Notes: generated by a model from the sequence alone, not told the origin. A stretch of 64,000 bases of DNA from Labyrinthula sp. Ha (GCA_015227615.1 JAALGZ010000017.1:62001-126000), one strand, 5' to 3'; positions 49,101-62,043 are shown, counted from the stretch's first letter. Numbers and translations are program-made.

Positions 49101-52100
49101 TTTTGATTCTACGCCAAATGTAATATATTATGTTATTCTTGTTTTGATCATTTCGAATCTGATTGCGCAAGATATTGGCGGGGAATTTACTATTGCTAAT
49201 ACTATAGCAAAGTTAATTACATTGCCATTGATTTTAAATATATTTCCCCGGATAATAATATCATCATTATTAACTACTAATGAATCTACCAGTGCCAAAG
49301 AGTTTGTTGCGTTATTTAGGTTTGTTGTTAATTTTTCACTACATATATGTGTTTTTTTCCAATTTTAATAAGCATATTTGAAAAGTTTTTTGTGGTTTTT
49401 CCTACTAAAATTTCTATTTAAAGAGTCTTTTCTTCACAATCAAGTACCCAAAGGTGTAAAATTTGCTGTTTTGATTTAGTTTGGTGGTTAGAATTATAAT
49501 ATTATAGAGTTGGTTAACCAAAATATGGGAAACCAGGTGCATATGGCTGATATTAGGGTTTTTGTTCCCATTTCTTATTCGTATTTATCATTCAACGCTG
49601 CTTCTTTATAAAATTCTTTCGCAATGTATTAGTCTCATAGTAAATTAAAAATGGAAATATAAATTTAATTTAATTGATATTAAATAAACCAATATATGTT
49701 TAGTTATATTTAATTACTGCGAAAAAAGAATTTTCAACACTAAATAAGTACCAAACAAATTTCCTATTAACTCCTGGAAATATTCAAATTCTTTTTTATC
49801 ACAAGTATACGATATTGACTGAAAAGATTAAATTTTATTGCCTTTTTCTTCTGCTCGGAATAATACATAAATATCTAAGTCCTATCTTACATCGTTATAG
49901 ATTATCCAATAATTATGATTATTTCCCCCTATTAACCAGGTATAAGATTTCCCTGTAATTGTGTATTATTTATTATATTTTGCTACACTACCAAATAAGC
50001 ATATTTTAATTTATACTTATTGGACTATAACTGGTCTGGTATAAAATGTTCTTCATATATATATATATCATAAAAATAGTGTCATAGAGGGCATTAGATG
50101 GTTAACTGTGACTTCAACGCAAATCCATAAGTGCATAGATACACTTTTCATGGTATCTATTTACTTTCTGCTATATATCATATCAATATCGTAACAAATT
50201 TGCAAAGGTTGGCGATGTTTTGAATTTTACTATTTTTCTTAAAGTTAGAAAAGTTTGTATGATATGTGATGTAACAATATATATATGCAAGTTTTTATCT
50301 ATGGCGTCACTGACTGTAATTATTATGTTATTTCCCGCCTTAAGAAATTATTTAACTGTTAGTGTATGTTTTTGTGGGTTGTTCTCAAACCGAGGTATCT
50401 GTTAACAAACTAATCCCTACTTTATTCCCAAATCTATTTTGTTTGTTTTTTATTTTTCATATTTATCGAAGCTCTCATTTGCCCTGCCATTTGCTGTGCT
50501 TATTTGGATATTCAAAGGTTGAGTTCTATTTCAAGATGGAATTAAATATCATTATGCTCAATATCTAGTACAATATAGGAAGAGTTAAGTAAAAGTGAAA
50601 CTAAAATTTCGTTAGTAGTAGACTTTCCTTTTTGAATTTATTCTTAGGAATATTAACCATGTAACCTTCAGAAACATGTTGAAGAACTTGAGAGCTTACC
50701 AATATCTTTGAATTCTTATTGGACCATCTATGTTACTAGATAGATAGTAAGGTTTATATCAAAAAGCTTTCTTGACCTACAGCAATATGTAACCTTAAAT
50801 ATAACGAGTTCCTGCTGAACTATTTCTGTTTTTTCTATTGATCAAAAGAAAACCATAAGAAAAGGATTGGTACAAATGGTGTATTTTCTGAGCGATATAA
50901 AAGAATTTGATAATGGTTCCCATTGCATACTTATATTATTTTCTCTATTTACTATTAAATAAGCAAAATATTTGTTTTTTATGTTTTGGCTGCTTTAAAA
51001 TCATATAAATTTCTTCTAGCTTAGCTATGAAGAATATTTCTCGGCATATAAGGGGTTTCACGGTAAAACTAATCTTAGTTAGATATATTGACAAGGTTTC
51101 TAATTCTAAGATTATTTATCTATATTAGACTTTAAATATATTTTTTCAGCGAAGTTTTTGGGTCAAAGTCTTCAGCTTAGAATAAATATTTCTCTCTTTC
51201 ACGTAGAAGTTTAGCAACACCATATAGGTGCCTTCGCTATCAATTTTTTAAAAATGTAGCTTTTAGAAGTCCTGTTGACAGAATTGAAATCTTGAAACCT
51301 AGTATAGCACACTTATACAAAACAGTAACTTTAGTGTTTGCAACATACTAACCAAATAAAGCAATATCTCCGTCGTGAAAAATACCTCCTTCTTAGTCAA
51401 CAACGAGAACATTAGTCATATCCTCGGGTAAATTACAAAATATTGGTATAATAGTTAACTTAAGAAAATATACGTATATATCTCGAGTTTAGGTAATTAT
51501 CTTGTTGCGGGTATTTACCCTTGAAATTTATTATAATAAAACAAGCCCCATTTATGGATATATCGTATGTCTGGCTCTAACAGTAATAATTGTTTCATTA
51601 CCTGTTGCTAACAGATAAAAAAATCTTAAGTTTTTCGTGCCAAGTACTCTAGATTCAGCTTTGAGAAATACAAACAATCTAATGAAAACAATTATCAAAA
51701 TTAACCCAATATTAATAAAAACAGTCCGATGAATATAAGATATGAGGCGTTTGGGAACAAGCTCTACATAATCATAAAATAACTAGAAAATCTGGGCAGT
51801 CCTCTGGATACGCATAATAAATATTTAGCAATATATCTTTCACTCACTTATGACTTCACTAAAGTTTAAAAAGTAATATAGATTTTTAAAAGATTAGTAA
51901 ATATATACTCTCTTTGATATCAATGCAAATGCCTTTATGAATACACCTGGTTTCATACATGGATGAAACTTTGATAGTGGGATAATTCTTTCATATTATT
52001 CCATAACATATTTTTGAATTTTGTTTGAGTTGACAGAATATATTGCGTTTATTATTTTGTTAATGTCACAACAAATTAGCTATAAATACAATTCTTAGAA

Positions 52101-53512
52101 TGTTATTTATAGAAAAAAAAATCTATCACTCTATCATGAATAAGTTTTCTTGTAAATTTAGTAACAACAGTTTTTGCTTAAGTACAAGTATATTGAATGA
52201 TTTATGGTATACCTAATTTATTTCGGAAATTTTGTTAATGAGGTGATAAAATTTGTGCAATAATGTTATTTTGTACATGTAACCGAATTTACTCTATTTT
52301 CTTATATTTTTGTATTCAAATATCAATGTGTATTATGGGTGAAATATTTCGAACTGATAAAACGTTTCCCCCCTGATATTTTGCATAGAAAAAAAAATAG
52401 ATTTATATTAGTTTAGTAAAATATATTTTATCTAATAAATAATTATTTTTACACTTAGACTAGAATTTTTCTTCTTAGATACATAAACACACAAAATATC
52501 TGCATATCTGCATCATATACGCTATAAGACATTGAAGAAAAGGGATAAAATATTTATGTAAATGTTGAGTCTTATTTTTGATATACTAGTTAAGTTGTAT
52601 ATTATTAAGACTTAATTTTAAGTATTTATTACTATGAGTTTAACCATTGTCCCGGAAAACTGTCAGACGTGTAGGTAGGATGTGAATTGATTATTTGACA
52701 ATTATTCAATATATAATTTCCCGAATTCTTGTTATTGATTAAATCTAATCATTCCCAGGTTATTTTAGCTCATTATTGATAATCAGCGATAAATTTGATT
52801 ATTTGACCAAGATATATTGATTTATTGGTACGTATGATTGTTAATAAGTCTTGATATTTTAGTCATTCCGTCGCTTCTTAATGAAATTCCATAATATTTC
52901 CGTTAAATTCAGAGAAATCTTGTACAAGGTCAAAATAAGAAAGGAAATATACCTAAGCAAGGACTAGAAATTAAGAGACTTATTTATATCGCTTAAAAGC
53001 TCTTTATTTACAAACTAACTTCTTTAACATTGAATTGAGTTTGAAAATGCCAAAAACAACTATAGCAGGGCTTTAGCAACAATGAAACGGATTATAACTG
53101 CAGACAATGAAATTTCATTAAATCGACTCCAAATTTGATTCATCAAAAGTTAAACCCATATTAACGTAGTTCTTTCAAATATCTCTATAACTGCATAAGA
53201 TGAGATAGGATACGAAATAGTTAATCTCAGATACAGCACCAAATACCGCCAAAAATATAGCCTATCATTTAATATCGACCAGAAAGTAATGAAAAAACAG
53301 GTTACATCACCTATTTAAACCATCAACGTTAGCTTTTATATTCAAGTTTTACCTATTAGTAAGCAATAATGTTTTATAATTTTTGTTATTACAGGGTGTT
53401 GAAAACTTTATCCACGATTTTTTCAAAAATGCAGTATAGTGGCCATACAATCAAAAATACGTTTTCAAGTTTTCTACAAAGCTTCAAAAATATTGAAAAT
53501 ATAACCTAAGCT
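46154..53512. other. Long A+T-rich stretch without recognisable genes
   Basis: Open frames reach at most 93 codons (48252-48533) and have no family match. There is an AT-run near 50056-50070. A short peptide SYMDETLIVG near 51960 resembles a copia reverse transcriptase block, but nothing around it supports that reading. I see no tRNA, rRNA or CRISPR-like structure. Confidence 0.55.
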
Positions 53513-54557
53513 TTATTTACATAAAAAATTATTGGATTAAAACAATATAAAGTATAAAAAAACAAGATTACTGCAAATAACACATATAGTATTTTCTAGC
53601 TTTTGTCATGAAATCCTCTTCAAATGCAATATTATCACCCAAAAAATGTTTCATAAAAACTTTCCAATCATGCGTTTTGTCAGAGTATTAGATAAAAATG
53701 AGTACTTTAAACCCTGAAAAAGGCTAATTTTAAGGGTCCTTTTCACTAAGTTTATAGATCTCTAAAAAATATATTCAAACGTAACATCACGAAGAACACC
53801 TCTATAGATGATATAATTCTTTACAGACCATAATTATGTGTTATATCTAACTTTTCAAAACATTTATCAAAATGCTTCTTCTTTGGTTAACTGTAACTGG
53901 GCTAAACTTCACTCAGAAAAGTTAAATGTTGAAAATCTGCACAATTGAAAATATAAAATCACTCAGTCTTGCTATAATTCTATAATTTTTGGTACTAGGA
54001 ATCTCCAAGCAACTACAAAATGATTTATAACCATAAATTTTTTTTTGAGAATTTCTAATGTTTTTTAAGAAAAGTCGATATTGGGCTAAAATACAGATTT
54101 TCTAAACTTCAATTCGTTTAATGCCTCAAGAAATACTCCTCTAGAACTTAAACAAGCTCACTAGTAAAAAAAAGGGTGATTTTAGGTCAACAAACAAGTT
54201 TCTTTGAGAATCAAAGTATTCTACATAGAGTTCTTAACAATTTACCATATTTCCAAGATCTCAGAAACTCTGTAAAAGGATACCGTTTAATGTCAACTAT
54301 CCCTGAAGAGGTGATACCGAATAACAAAATATTCTCAGATATGGCTGTCGCCCAGAGGTATGGATGATTTAGGGTTCCTCCGAATTTTATTCGCGGAAAC
54401 TCCACGAACATCCCTATTAATCTCAACAATATTTATTTAGCTTAATTTAACTTTATTCCAAACTCAACTTTAAAATAGCCAAAACTGGATTTCTAATAAA
54501 TCAAATATCAAGAAATTTACCTATAACATTTTCTAATACTAATTTCCAATAACGTGG
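53513..54557 (+). repeat. Unknown interspersed repeat, copy 1 (inverted relative to 62950-64000)
   Basis: About 1.05 kb matches the reverse complement of 62950-64000 at roughly 83-85% identity by eye. Shared landmarks include AATATATTCAAACGTAACAT, TCGATATTGGGCTAAAAT and GATATGGCTGTCGCCCAGA. The homology may extend left to about 53395, but the partner is cut off by the window end. Confidence 0.9.
54211..54429 (-). CDS. Short conserved ORF inside the repeat, copy 1
   Basis: The frame has 72 codons. It includes EFPRIKFGGTLNHPYLWATA and SENILLFGITSSGIVDIKRY. The reverse copy at 62950-64000 encodes EFPQIKLGGTLRHPYVWATA and SGNVLLFGIISSGLVDIKQY in the matching frame, so the reading frame is kept for about 50 codons at about 75% identity. 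The peptide is hydrophobic in its centre. I do not know the family. It may be the tail of a transposon or gene product carried by the repeat. Confidence 0.35.
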   Translation of the reverse strand: MLRLIGMFVEFPRIKFGGTLNHPYLWATAISENILLFGITSSGIVDIKRYPFTEFLRSWKYGKLLRTLCRIL

Positions 54558-57470
54558 AAAAGAAAGATACAAAGTTTAAAGATTATATTAGATTTAATCA
54601 TACAAATCTCTGTCATATTATTACTAAATACAATGTAAGAGTAAATTTTCTTAACTTTAACAAATGAATAAATATTCAAAAGATATACGAGATGGTACAA
54701 AGTTTATCTTTTTTAATTAACGATGATCTGCATTTTTAGTTAGAAAAATATGTTGTAGTCATTTTCCCCATCAGTTTCAGGTAAAAATGGTATTTTGGTT
54801 ATTAAAAGCTAACTATATTATATATATATATATTTGTGCAGCTTATTTAGTATAATGTTTAGGAAGAATAAATCGTACTTCTTTTGATGTATAGTTTTCA
54901 GAATATTTAAAGAATAAATTACCTATTTAGCCACATACTTTCAAGTCAAAATATATTATTCAAATACGCAAGTAAGCAATAGGTGAACAAAATATTCCTT
55001 TTTCATACTTAAAACTGTTTATGTTTCGATTAACATATCCTTTCCTTCGTTGAATGAGTTTTTATCTGGACTTATTTTATCTTTAATTTTTTTACAGAAA
55101 GGATTTCAAGTTTCAGATATCACCCCAAAATTTGGGGCTTACCTATAGGCTACAGTAAATTGCGGGGGGTTCCTGGATAAGAGTTTTTCCCAGAAACTCG
55201 GATAGGATATTAATGAAAAAAGTAGAAGTCAAGTCATTCTATATGGGTTTGATTTGCGGATGATAGAGTTTTGCATGGTAAAAAGGATAAAATTCTAGAG
55301 AATAAATTAATTTTCTAAAAGAATTATTCTGGTTCGAAGTTGTTTTGAGACTTTTGAACTTGAAAACTTTTTTAGCCAAAATATAACTTAAGAGAAATAG
55401 TCTTCTTGATTCACATGTTTTCGAAAATAAAATTCAAGTTTTGTAATATGATTCAGACTCCATGGAACAAGATTTGAGATAAAATAGAGTTTTTTCATGG
55501 ATATGGGTATTTATGTTTTCCCTCTTGTTTCACTCTCTTTGTTGTATTTTTTGAATATAATCTTACCAAGACTGATTTGAATATAACCTAAGAATTAGAA
55601 AACAAACGAATTCTCGATTTTTCTTCTTTTATGATAAAATATAGTTCGAGCAATTTATTATTGAAAATTAGTGATCTGGGAAATATTTTGGTCTAGGAAG
55701 AGCTTTGATCTGAATAATTTTAAGAAGATAAAAATAAGTAATATCTTCAAATCTTAATACACCCTCATATATATATTGTATCAAATCTTACTATTAGATC
55801 TCTGCGAGTTTTATTCTATCACAAAATAAGATGAAAACTAGAATTTTACCTTATGAAGGAAACGAAAACCAAGGAAAACCATTTATAATTTTCAATATAT
55901 ATATATGTCTTAACTATACTTTCGGATGATTCTACCACGTATCATATTAGAAATACAGATAGCAAATAGGGATAAAATCTTCAAGAACTACTGGAATACA
56001 ATTTATGAACTTTGTGTTTAATGGGTTTATTTGTGAAATGTACCAACTAGCAATCAATATATCATATGTCAAGCTCTAACCTGTTTGCTTAGATTTAAGA
56101 AATGAACATAAGTATTGTCTGTGCAACTGAAAATAGACAAAAATGTCTTCATCTCAGACTAAGTTCAATGATTACTCATACCCAGATGCTCAAGAGTATT
56201 TACCTATTTAAGCATTGATTCCTGCCTTTTCGCGGTGATTTACCCCTATTTTTAGGCTTTAAATTTGCGAAATTTTCAAAAAGATCTTAATACTAAAGTT
56301 CTTCACAGCGAGATACTTATATATAGTCTTTAATATAACTCTCATCATCAGCTGATGTGCTAGCTCCTATTCCATAGTGATGTACCCACTCTGCTTATTT
56401 GCATAAATTCTTATCCCTTGTCAATAATTTGATTTTCTTATACATTTCGTTCCTACTACTTGATACAACAATTGTTCTGTTGGTCTTTATTATCCTCCTT
56501 TTCAGGTTTGAATGCGTTGCTTAATATTTCTTCATAACTTGTACATTTAGGTTCTGGAGGATTCTAATAGTAGCCCACTGTAACATACCATTAAGCACTC
56601 GACAGGATGGCGCTATTTATATTATAGATTGGGGTGATTTGATTGGTAGATAGAAATTGTAATTATTATGTCATATTAACCCATAGTGAAGAATCAGCAA
56701 TTAAGAATTAAAAATTAGATAGAAATCACAGACAGTCAAGAAAGGAAACACCTTGAGATAACTAATACTATAACAAGAGATTCAGAGTTGGTGCAATCTA
56801 CAACTTCCGCAGCCATTGTTTTCTTAATACTCTTAAAATTAAAAGTTCTCTATGACTCTTATATTGAATTTTTCATCTTATTTCGGTCTTAATTTGATTA
56901 AGAATTTGGTAAATTAGTTTGTTTATTATGATAAAGAATACTTCATCATTTGTAAAATCAAGAGTTTTGGGGAGAAGCAATAAAGGCAGCTAGAACTAAT
57001 TATACCCATAAACAAAGCTATCTCATAAAGGATGATTAAGTAAATACAAAATTGCAGGAGGGGGGGACAGATAAAACTTCTAACAACATTTTTCCCGCCG
57101 TCTCAGCGCGCAACCGTAAACATTACCTCTAAAACTCACCTAAGCTTCTTTCCAAGTCCAGAAGAGTGAAAGAGAGCCAAAAATGAAAAAAAAATTGTAA
57201 ATGTATCTGAATCATCTCGCTAACAGCGACTATATTCATCACTAAGTTTTTCTCAGTACCATATTCCAACATTCTCTAGGGATATTTCGACAATTAACCA
57301 TGTCAAATTGCCAAATATATAAACGATGACACACCGGTACTCTAACACTAAAGAAAATTAACCTTACCAGAGAAGTTCTGAACATCCATCATACATTCTA
57401 CATTATTTTTTAATTGACTAAAGTAACTGAAATTTACATGTGTATTAATTTTTGAATTGAACATAACTAT
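54558..57470. other. A+T-rich spacer without recognisable genes
   Basis: It holds a TA-run near 54815-54834 and otherwise no supportable features. Confidence 0.55.
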
Positions 57471-58177
57471 TTTTTTCTTGTATATTTTAGGCATTATCTC
57501 AGCTGATTCAGCTGGAAATCTTGGTCACTTCTTGTATAGAATTTTAGCCAGAATTTGATGTTGTTGTTCGGTTTGTGTTTCCTCCTACATGTTATCCATT
57601 TCATCGAATACTTTCGGCTGAAACTTTTGAGCATCTTATTGGGAAGACTATGCTGTTTTAAAGACAACGAGTTGATACAGATACCTGAATAACCTCTTCA
57701 GCTACCTGTGATTACAGTTAAGGCTTGTGAAACTGTTTACTCTATCTGACAGGTAGCCAGCTGTGCAAGCATCAGAAAGAATCATAAGTTTAGCCACGGA
57801 AAGTTTAATTTCGTTTTCCTGTCTTCGTTCTTGTTAATATAATCATCCCGAAAAATATTAGGACTAAGAACAGATCATCAATTCTTCCCCAGGTTAAATT
57901 ATACACTATCTGGAGATTGTAAGCTATCAACATTTAGCATCAATATAAAGACACATTTCTATTCCAAAATGATGGGCAAAAAAAAATTCACTCATTTCTC
58001 ATCGTAATATTTTTCTTACCATGTTCAGTGGGGGAAAATCAGGATATTATGGCCTAGGTCGAAAAGCTGAAATATTTAACAGTATGAGGAAAGGGGATAT
58101 ACAGACTCATCTTCTCCTCCTGCTTATTCTAATATTTTCCTTTAACAGTACTAATAGATGAATCATTATCTTTAGAG
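57471..58177. other. Slightly GC-richer stretch with coding-like fragments
   Basis: Near 57560-57660 a plus-strand frame reads VVVRFVFPPTCYPFHRIL, then a Glu/His-containing segment, before stopping. The composition is coding-like but I recognise no family and no complete frame. It could be part of a small-intron gene or a relic. Confidence 0.25.
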
Positions 58178-58459
58178 ATGTGGAGCATGGACAAATCAAA
58201 TTATTGGAACACCTGGTTCCATTCACCTCGATCCAACACATTCAATACTGTCATCATGTTACCAACCGTTTTCTTCCCAATTAAACTGAAAAAACCGACA
58301 GATGAAATACCAAACGTACCAATAGCGGTATTTTTATTTATTTCTCTAATTAGGCGAGCTAGTATGGGTATCATTATGACCCTTACTAAAGGTACAACCT
58401 TTAAGAGATTAGTCGAGTATGAAACTGGGGCTAAAGGAGAACGTATTGAGGTCCATTAA
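58178..58459 (+). CDS. Hypothetical 93-aa ORF upstream of RFC1
   Basis: An ATG-started frame ends at TAA about 460 nt before RFC1. It is GC-richer than the spacer. It has a hydrophobic middle (IPNVPIAVFLFISLIRR) and a charged end (VEYETGAKGERIEVH). The opposite strand is also open over most of this interval, so the coding strand is uncertain. No family is recognised. Confidence 0.25.
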   Translation: MWSMDKSNYWNTWFHSPRSNTFNTVIMLPTVFFPIKLKKPTDEIPNVPIAVFLFISLIRRASMGIIMTLTKGTTFKRLVEYETGAKGERIEVH

Positions 58460-58916
58460 CTTACTTTATCCATGCCTAAGGTAAAATCAGTTTGATTTTA
58501 TCTTTTATTTTAAAGTTTTTAACACAAAAAGTTATGGCAGTACATTAGGGCAGAACTCTGTGTATATGTTCGCAGCGGTGCCACTGGAATGTTGTCGCTG
58601 CCCTTGAGACAGAAAGCTATTGAGACATTCCAAACATCCTAAATAATGTTCATTAACATACTTAGACGGTATTTCGTTCCGGTTTTTTATATTTTTTTAT
58701 TGGAAAGAACCCGATCTAAAGCAGTGGGTTCCCATAAAGTTACTTGAGACCTCTGTATTGGTTCATGGGTAGTGTAGAATGAGTCATGAATGTGCCATGA
58801 ATGAGCCGATTAATCATTTTGGGTAATTAATCGATTATTCAATAACCGTTTAAAGTAAGGAAGAGAACGAGGAAGATACGCTGTTTTGAGCTTGTTTAGT
58901 TACGTAACTTCAAGAA

Positions 58917-61073
58917 ATGCAAAGTCTGAAAGGAGAAAAGGTTGTTGTAACAGGAATATTGAACTCATTTGCTGTATTTTCCTTGAATTTTTGTTTATTT
59001 GAAGGATCGTGACGCCCTTAAACATCATGTAATGTCACTTGGCGGTCAATTCACAACAGCTGCAAGTGGAAGAACCACAATTCTTGTAACAGGAACTATT
59101 TTGGAAAATGGATTAGATGTTACAGGTATATTTTCAGCTTTTAAATATCACGTTCAGAAAGTAAGAAATACAAAACTATTATTGAGAAGAACGCAGAGAA
59201 AAAACTCACAGATAGATCTCCCTGCAAAATCATGACAGAAGAAAACTTTTTGCAAAAGTTCCCAAAAATAGATTTTAATGTAAATGATGAACCTAACGGT
59301 TTGAAAACTGTTCCTGGGCAGAGTTTTGGATATTTGTCCGTTGGAACTAATTATAGCACTGAAAATGTTGAAGGTGAAATATTATCTGATAAATATCGAC
59401 CAAAAAAACAAAGTGATTTGATAGGAAATAATGCTTTAATTAATGATTTACGAAAATTTTTGGTTAATTGGGAGAAAATTCATGTAAAGAAAATTTCAAA
59501 TAAAATGCAGCTTATAGACCGATCTAAGTTGAAGCTGAACCCTTTAGCAAAGGCCGTATTGTTATCAGGTCCTCCAGGAATTGGTAAATCTTCTGCTGCA
59601 TTGACGCTATCAAAGGAACTAGGTTTTGAAACACTGGAGTTTAATGCCTCGGACACTCGATCTAGGAAGTTAGTTCAGCAGAAGATTGGAGCTACAATTG
59701 ATAACATGTCAATTAATCTGCAATCCCTTTCTTTGAAGGACAAGAATAAGACACAAGTGAATAAGAAAAGAGTTATCATAATGGACGAAGTGGATGGGAT
59801 GAGTGCTCAAGATCGAGGTGGAATCGGTGAATTAGTTAGACTAATCAAGACTTCCAAATTTCCTATTATTTGCATTTGTAATGATAGAATGAAAGGCTCA
59901 GTGAGGACTCTTGCAAATCATTGTTTTGATTTGCGCTTCAGGAAGCCTAATAAAAATACGGTGATTAAGAGAATGAGTGAGATTTTAAAGAAGGAGAATA
60001 TTGAAATTGAACCAAATGCTCTAGAGGCTATTCTTTCTTCTAGTAATGGAGACATAAGGCAAACGTTTAATGTCATCCAAATGAAAATATTGTCTCTTCG
60101 AAGGAATAATCAGCACAACTGTAAACTTACTTATTCGATGGTAACACAGGGGATGAACAAACAGAAAAAAGACTCAGTACACAGTATAGATCATAGCCAA
60201 GCGACTCAATTTATGTTTGGTGAAGCAAAGAATGACTCATTAAAGAGTTTCAAATTACGTTATGATGCTTTTTTTGTGTCTTATGATTTGATTCCTTTGT
60301 TGATTGCGCAGCATTATTTACCCGCTGCAATTTCTTCTACAAAACAAGTATCACCTTTAGAGAGGTTGCAAGTTGTTGCATTAGCTGCTGAAGCTGTTTC
60401 TGATGCTGATTTACTATCTTCCAAGATCATGCAAAACCAAGAGTGGAATCTTTTACCAACGAATGCAGCGATGAATGTGAGAGTTGCTTCAATAACTAAG
60501 GGTTTTGTTCCTTTTCCAGGATTTCCAGAGTGGTTAGGAAGAAACTCTACACGCTCACGTAAAAGAAGGTTGCTGCATGAGTTTACTATTCATCTCAGAC
60601 CGTTTTCTACTGTTTCCTCGACACTTGGAGTATGTAGTGGAATTTTATCACTTCTGAAACAGACTATTGTAAATCTGTTAACTACAAGAGGTAAAGAAGG
60701 AGTCTCTGATGCTTTGGAGTTGATGGAAAGCTATGGATTAAGTAGGGATGATTTGTTTGAAACTATGAATGAGATTTCCTTGGATAGAGAAAAACCTTTA
60801 GATAAACTTCCTGCTGTTGTTAAGAGAGAGTTTACAAGGTTATACAACTTAACAAGTCATAAATCTCCATTAGTAAGTCAAGATGATTCTATTCTTGGTC
60901 TCAAGAAAAAGAAAATACGAAAAAAGAGTATTGATAGCAATCAAGAAGAGGAAAGTACACAGCAAGATGTTGAGATGGAAGCACTTATTTCGTCTATGCA
61001 GAAGAAAAAGAAAACACCAACAAAAAGAAAGAGTAAAACTGGCTCTGGAACTTCAAAAAGACGAAAAACGTGA
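58917..61073 (+). CDS. RFC1: Replication factor C large subunit (RFC1), three exons
   Basis: RFC1 is the large ATPase of the clamp loader that places PCNA on DNA. Exons are 58917-58973, 59005-59125 and 59158-61073, giving 697 aa and ending at TGA. Exons 1-3 encode a BRCT domain (GEKVVVTGILNSF, MSLGGQF, TTILVTG; about residues 5-85). The AAA+ core follows: KYRP box (about 138), Walker A SGPPGIGKS (about 196-204), Walker B IIMDEVDGM (about 266-274) and sensor 1 Asn near 301. Next come the RFC1-specific C-terminal domain (YDLIPLLIAQHYLPAA) and a Lys/Arg-rich nuclear tail. The frame joins perfectly across both introns. The BRCT starts almost at the first ATG, and an in-frame TAA lies 12 nt upstream of it, so the long N-terminal extension of animal and yeast RFC1 is missing unless further upstream exons exist. 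The gene converges on the sulfotransferase gene, 124 nt away. Confidence 0.96.
58974..59004 (+). other. 31-nt intron in RFC1
   Basis: GTATTTTCC...ATTTGAAG. Removing it joins ...GILNSFA to DRDALKHH in frame, restoring a continuous BRCT reading. Phase 0. Confidence 0.85.
59126..59157 (+). other. 32-nt intron in RFC1
   Basis: GTATATTTTC...ACGTTCAG. Removing it joins ...NGLDVT through a split Glu codon to SKKYKTIIEKN and onward into MTEENFLQKF without a stop. Without splicing the BRCT frame ends at once. Phase 1. Confidence 0.88.
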
Positions 61074-61197
61074 ATTTAATAGATGTAGTGAGAGTTCTAT
61101 TGTGCTCCTAATTTTTTCAATCAGTTGGACGAATAGAAAAACTTTCTTTTAGTCTCTGTCTTTTATCTTTATGAACATGTTTTGTTTTATTGAAATT

Positions 61198-62043
61198 TTA
61201 CGTTTCTATTGATTCTTGTTTCGCTCGAAGTTTCAGCTTGTCAAATTCCTTTCCCCACTTTTCTTGTAAAACTTCTTTTCCTTCACCAATTTTGCCATTT
61301 CTAACAAATTGAAAATCATTTTCTTTTTCTCTCCATTCAACACTTTTCGGTTCAAACGTTTTTACGTTCTTTTTCATATATTTAAAACTAACTTTTTCTA
61401 AAACATTTTTCATTTCCTCACTTTCTAACTCATCAAACCCACAAAAATGATTTATATCTTTTAAATTATTCTCTAAGTTCTTTTTCAAACTTTCAAAATT
61501 TAAAAACAATATATTCTTTTTATTTCTATATCTATTCCACCTATTTAAATGAACATCCCAAGATCCAAAAGGAGCTCTACCTCCTAGGAAATCTGTTACA
61601 AACTCATCTAAAGATCCATCAAAACCTCCATCCTTTATTTTCATATTAACCAAGTGCTTATAAAAAGATAAACAAACATCTTCTGGACTTCTAGTTATAT
61701 AAATATATTTCACATGATCTCCATCTGGAAGCATTTCCGGCCATAAATGAGTGTTAAAAATTTCCAAACGAAAATTTTTATGTATTTTATTTAAATTTCT
61801 AATATTTTGAAATGTTTTATCACTTTCAAAAAATGGTGAAAAATCAGATATGTGTGAAAGAGAAGTTCTTGTTTTTCTTGTTGCAAGTTGAAATATAATA
61901 TTTTGTAACCAGGTAGTTCCTGACTTAGGATAAGAGCAAATAAGAAGAAGATATTTTGACGTTGGTAGAATTTTATAGTGTTTAATTTTATAGATGGTCT
62001 CTGAGGAAGTAATTGGAAGAAGAGGAAACTCCTTTTCTGTCAT
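61198..62043 (-). CDS. Cytosolic-type sulfotransferase (PAPS-dependent)
   Basis: The 281-aa protein belongs to the Sulfotransfer_1 family, which moves sulfate from PAPS to a small acceptor. The 5'-phosphosulfate loop is YPKSGTTWLQN (38-48). The likely catalytic His is His99 in FNTHLWP. The 3'-phosphate site is ITRSPEDVCLSFYK (Arg118, Ser126), and the family end motif is FVRNGKIGEGKE (247-257). Length and motif spacing are normal, and there is no signal peptide or membrane helix, so it is probably cytosolic. The acceptor cannot be deduced. It starts at an ATG and ends at TAA, with no intron, and is convergent with RFC1. A cluster of CGGTA-type motifs lies about 230-315 nt upstream. Confidence 0.94.
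   Translation of the reverse strand: MTEKEFPLLPITSSETIYKIKHYKILPTSKYLLLICSYPKSGTTWLQNIIFQLATRKTRTSLSHISDFSPFFESDKTFQNIRNLNKIHKNFRLEIFNTHLWPEMLPDGDHVKYIYITRSPEDVCLSFYKHLVNMKIKDGGFDGSLDEFVTDFLGGRAPFGSWDVHLNRWNRYRNKKNILFLNFESLKKNLENNLKDINHFCGFDELESEEMKNVLEKVSFKYMKKNVKTFEPKSVEWREKENDFQFVRNGKIGEGKEVLQEKWGKEFDKLKLRAKQESIET

Noticed and set aside
51950-51995. Peptide SYMDETLIVG resembling a copia reverse transcriptase YVDD block
   Set aside because: Only about ten residues match, and the sequence on both sides shows no other reverse transcriptase block in any frame.
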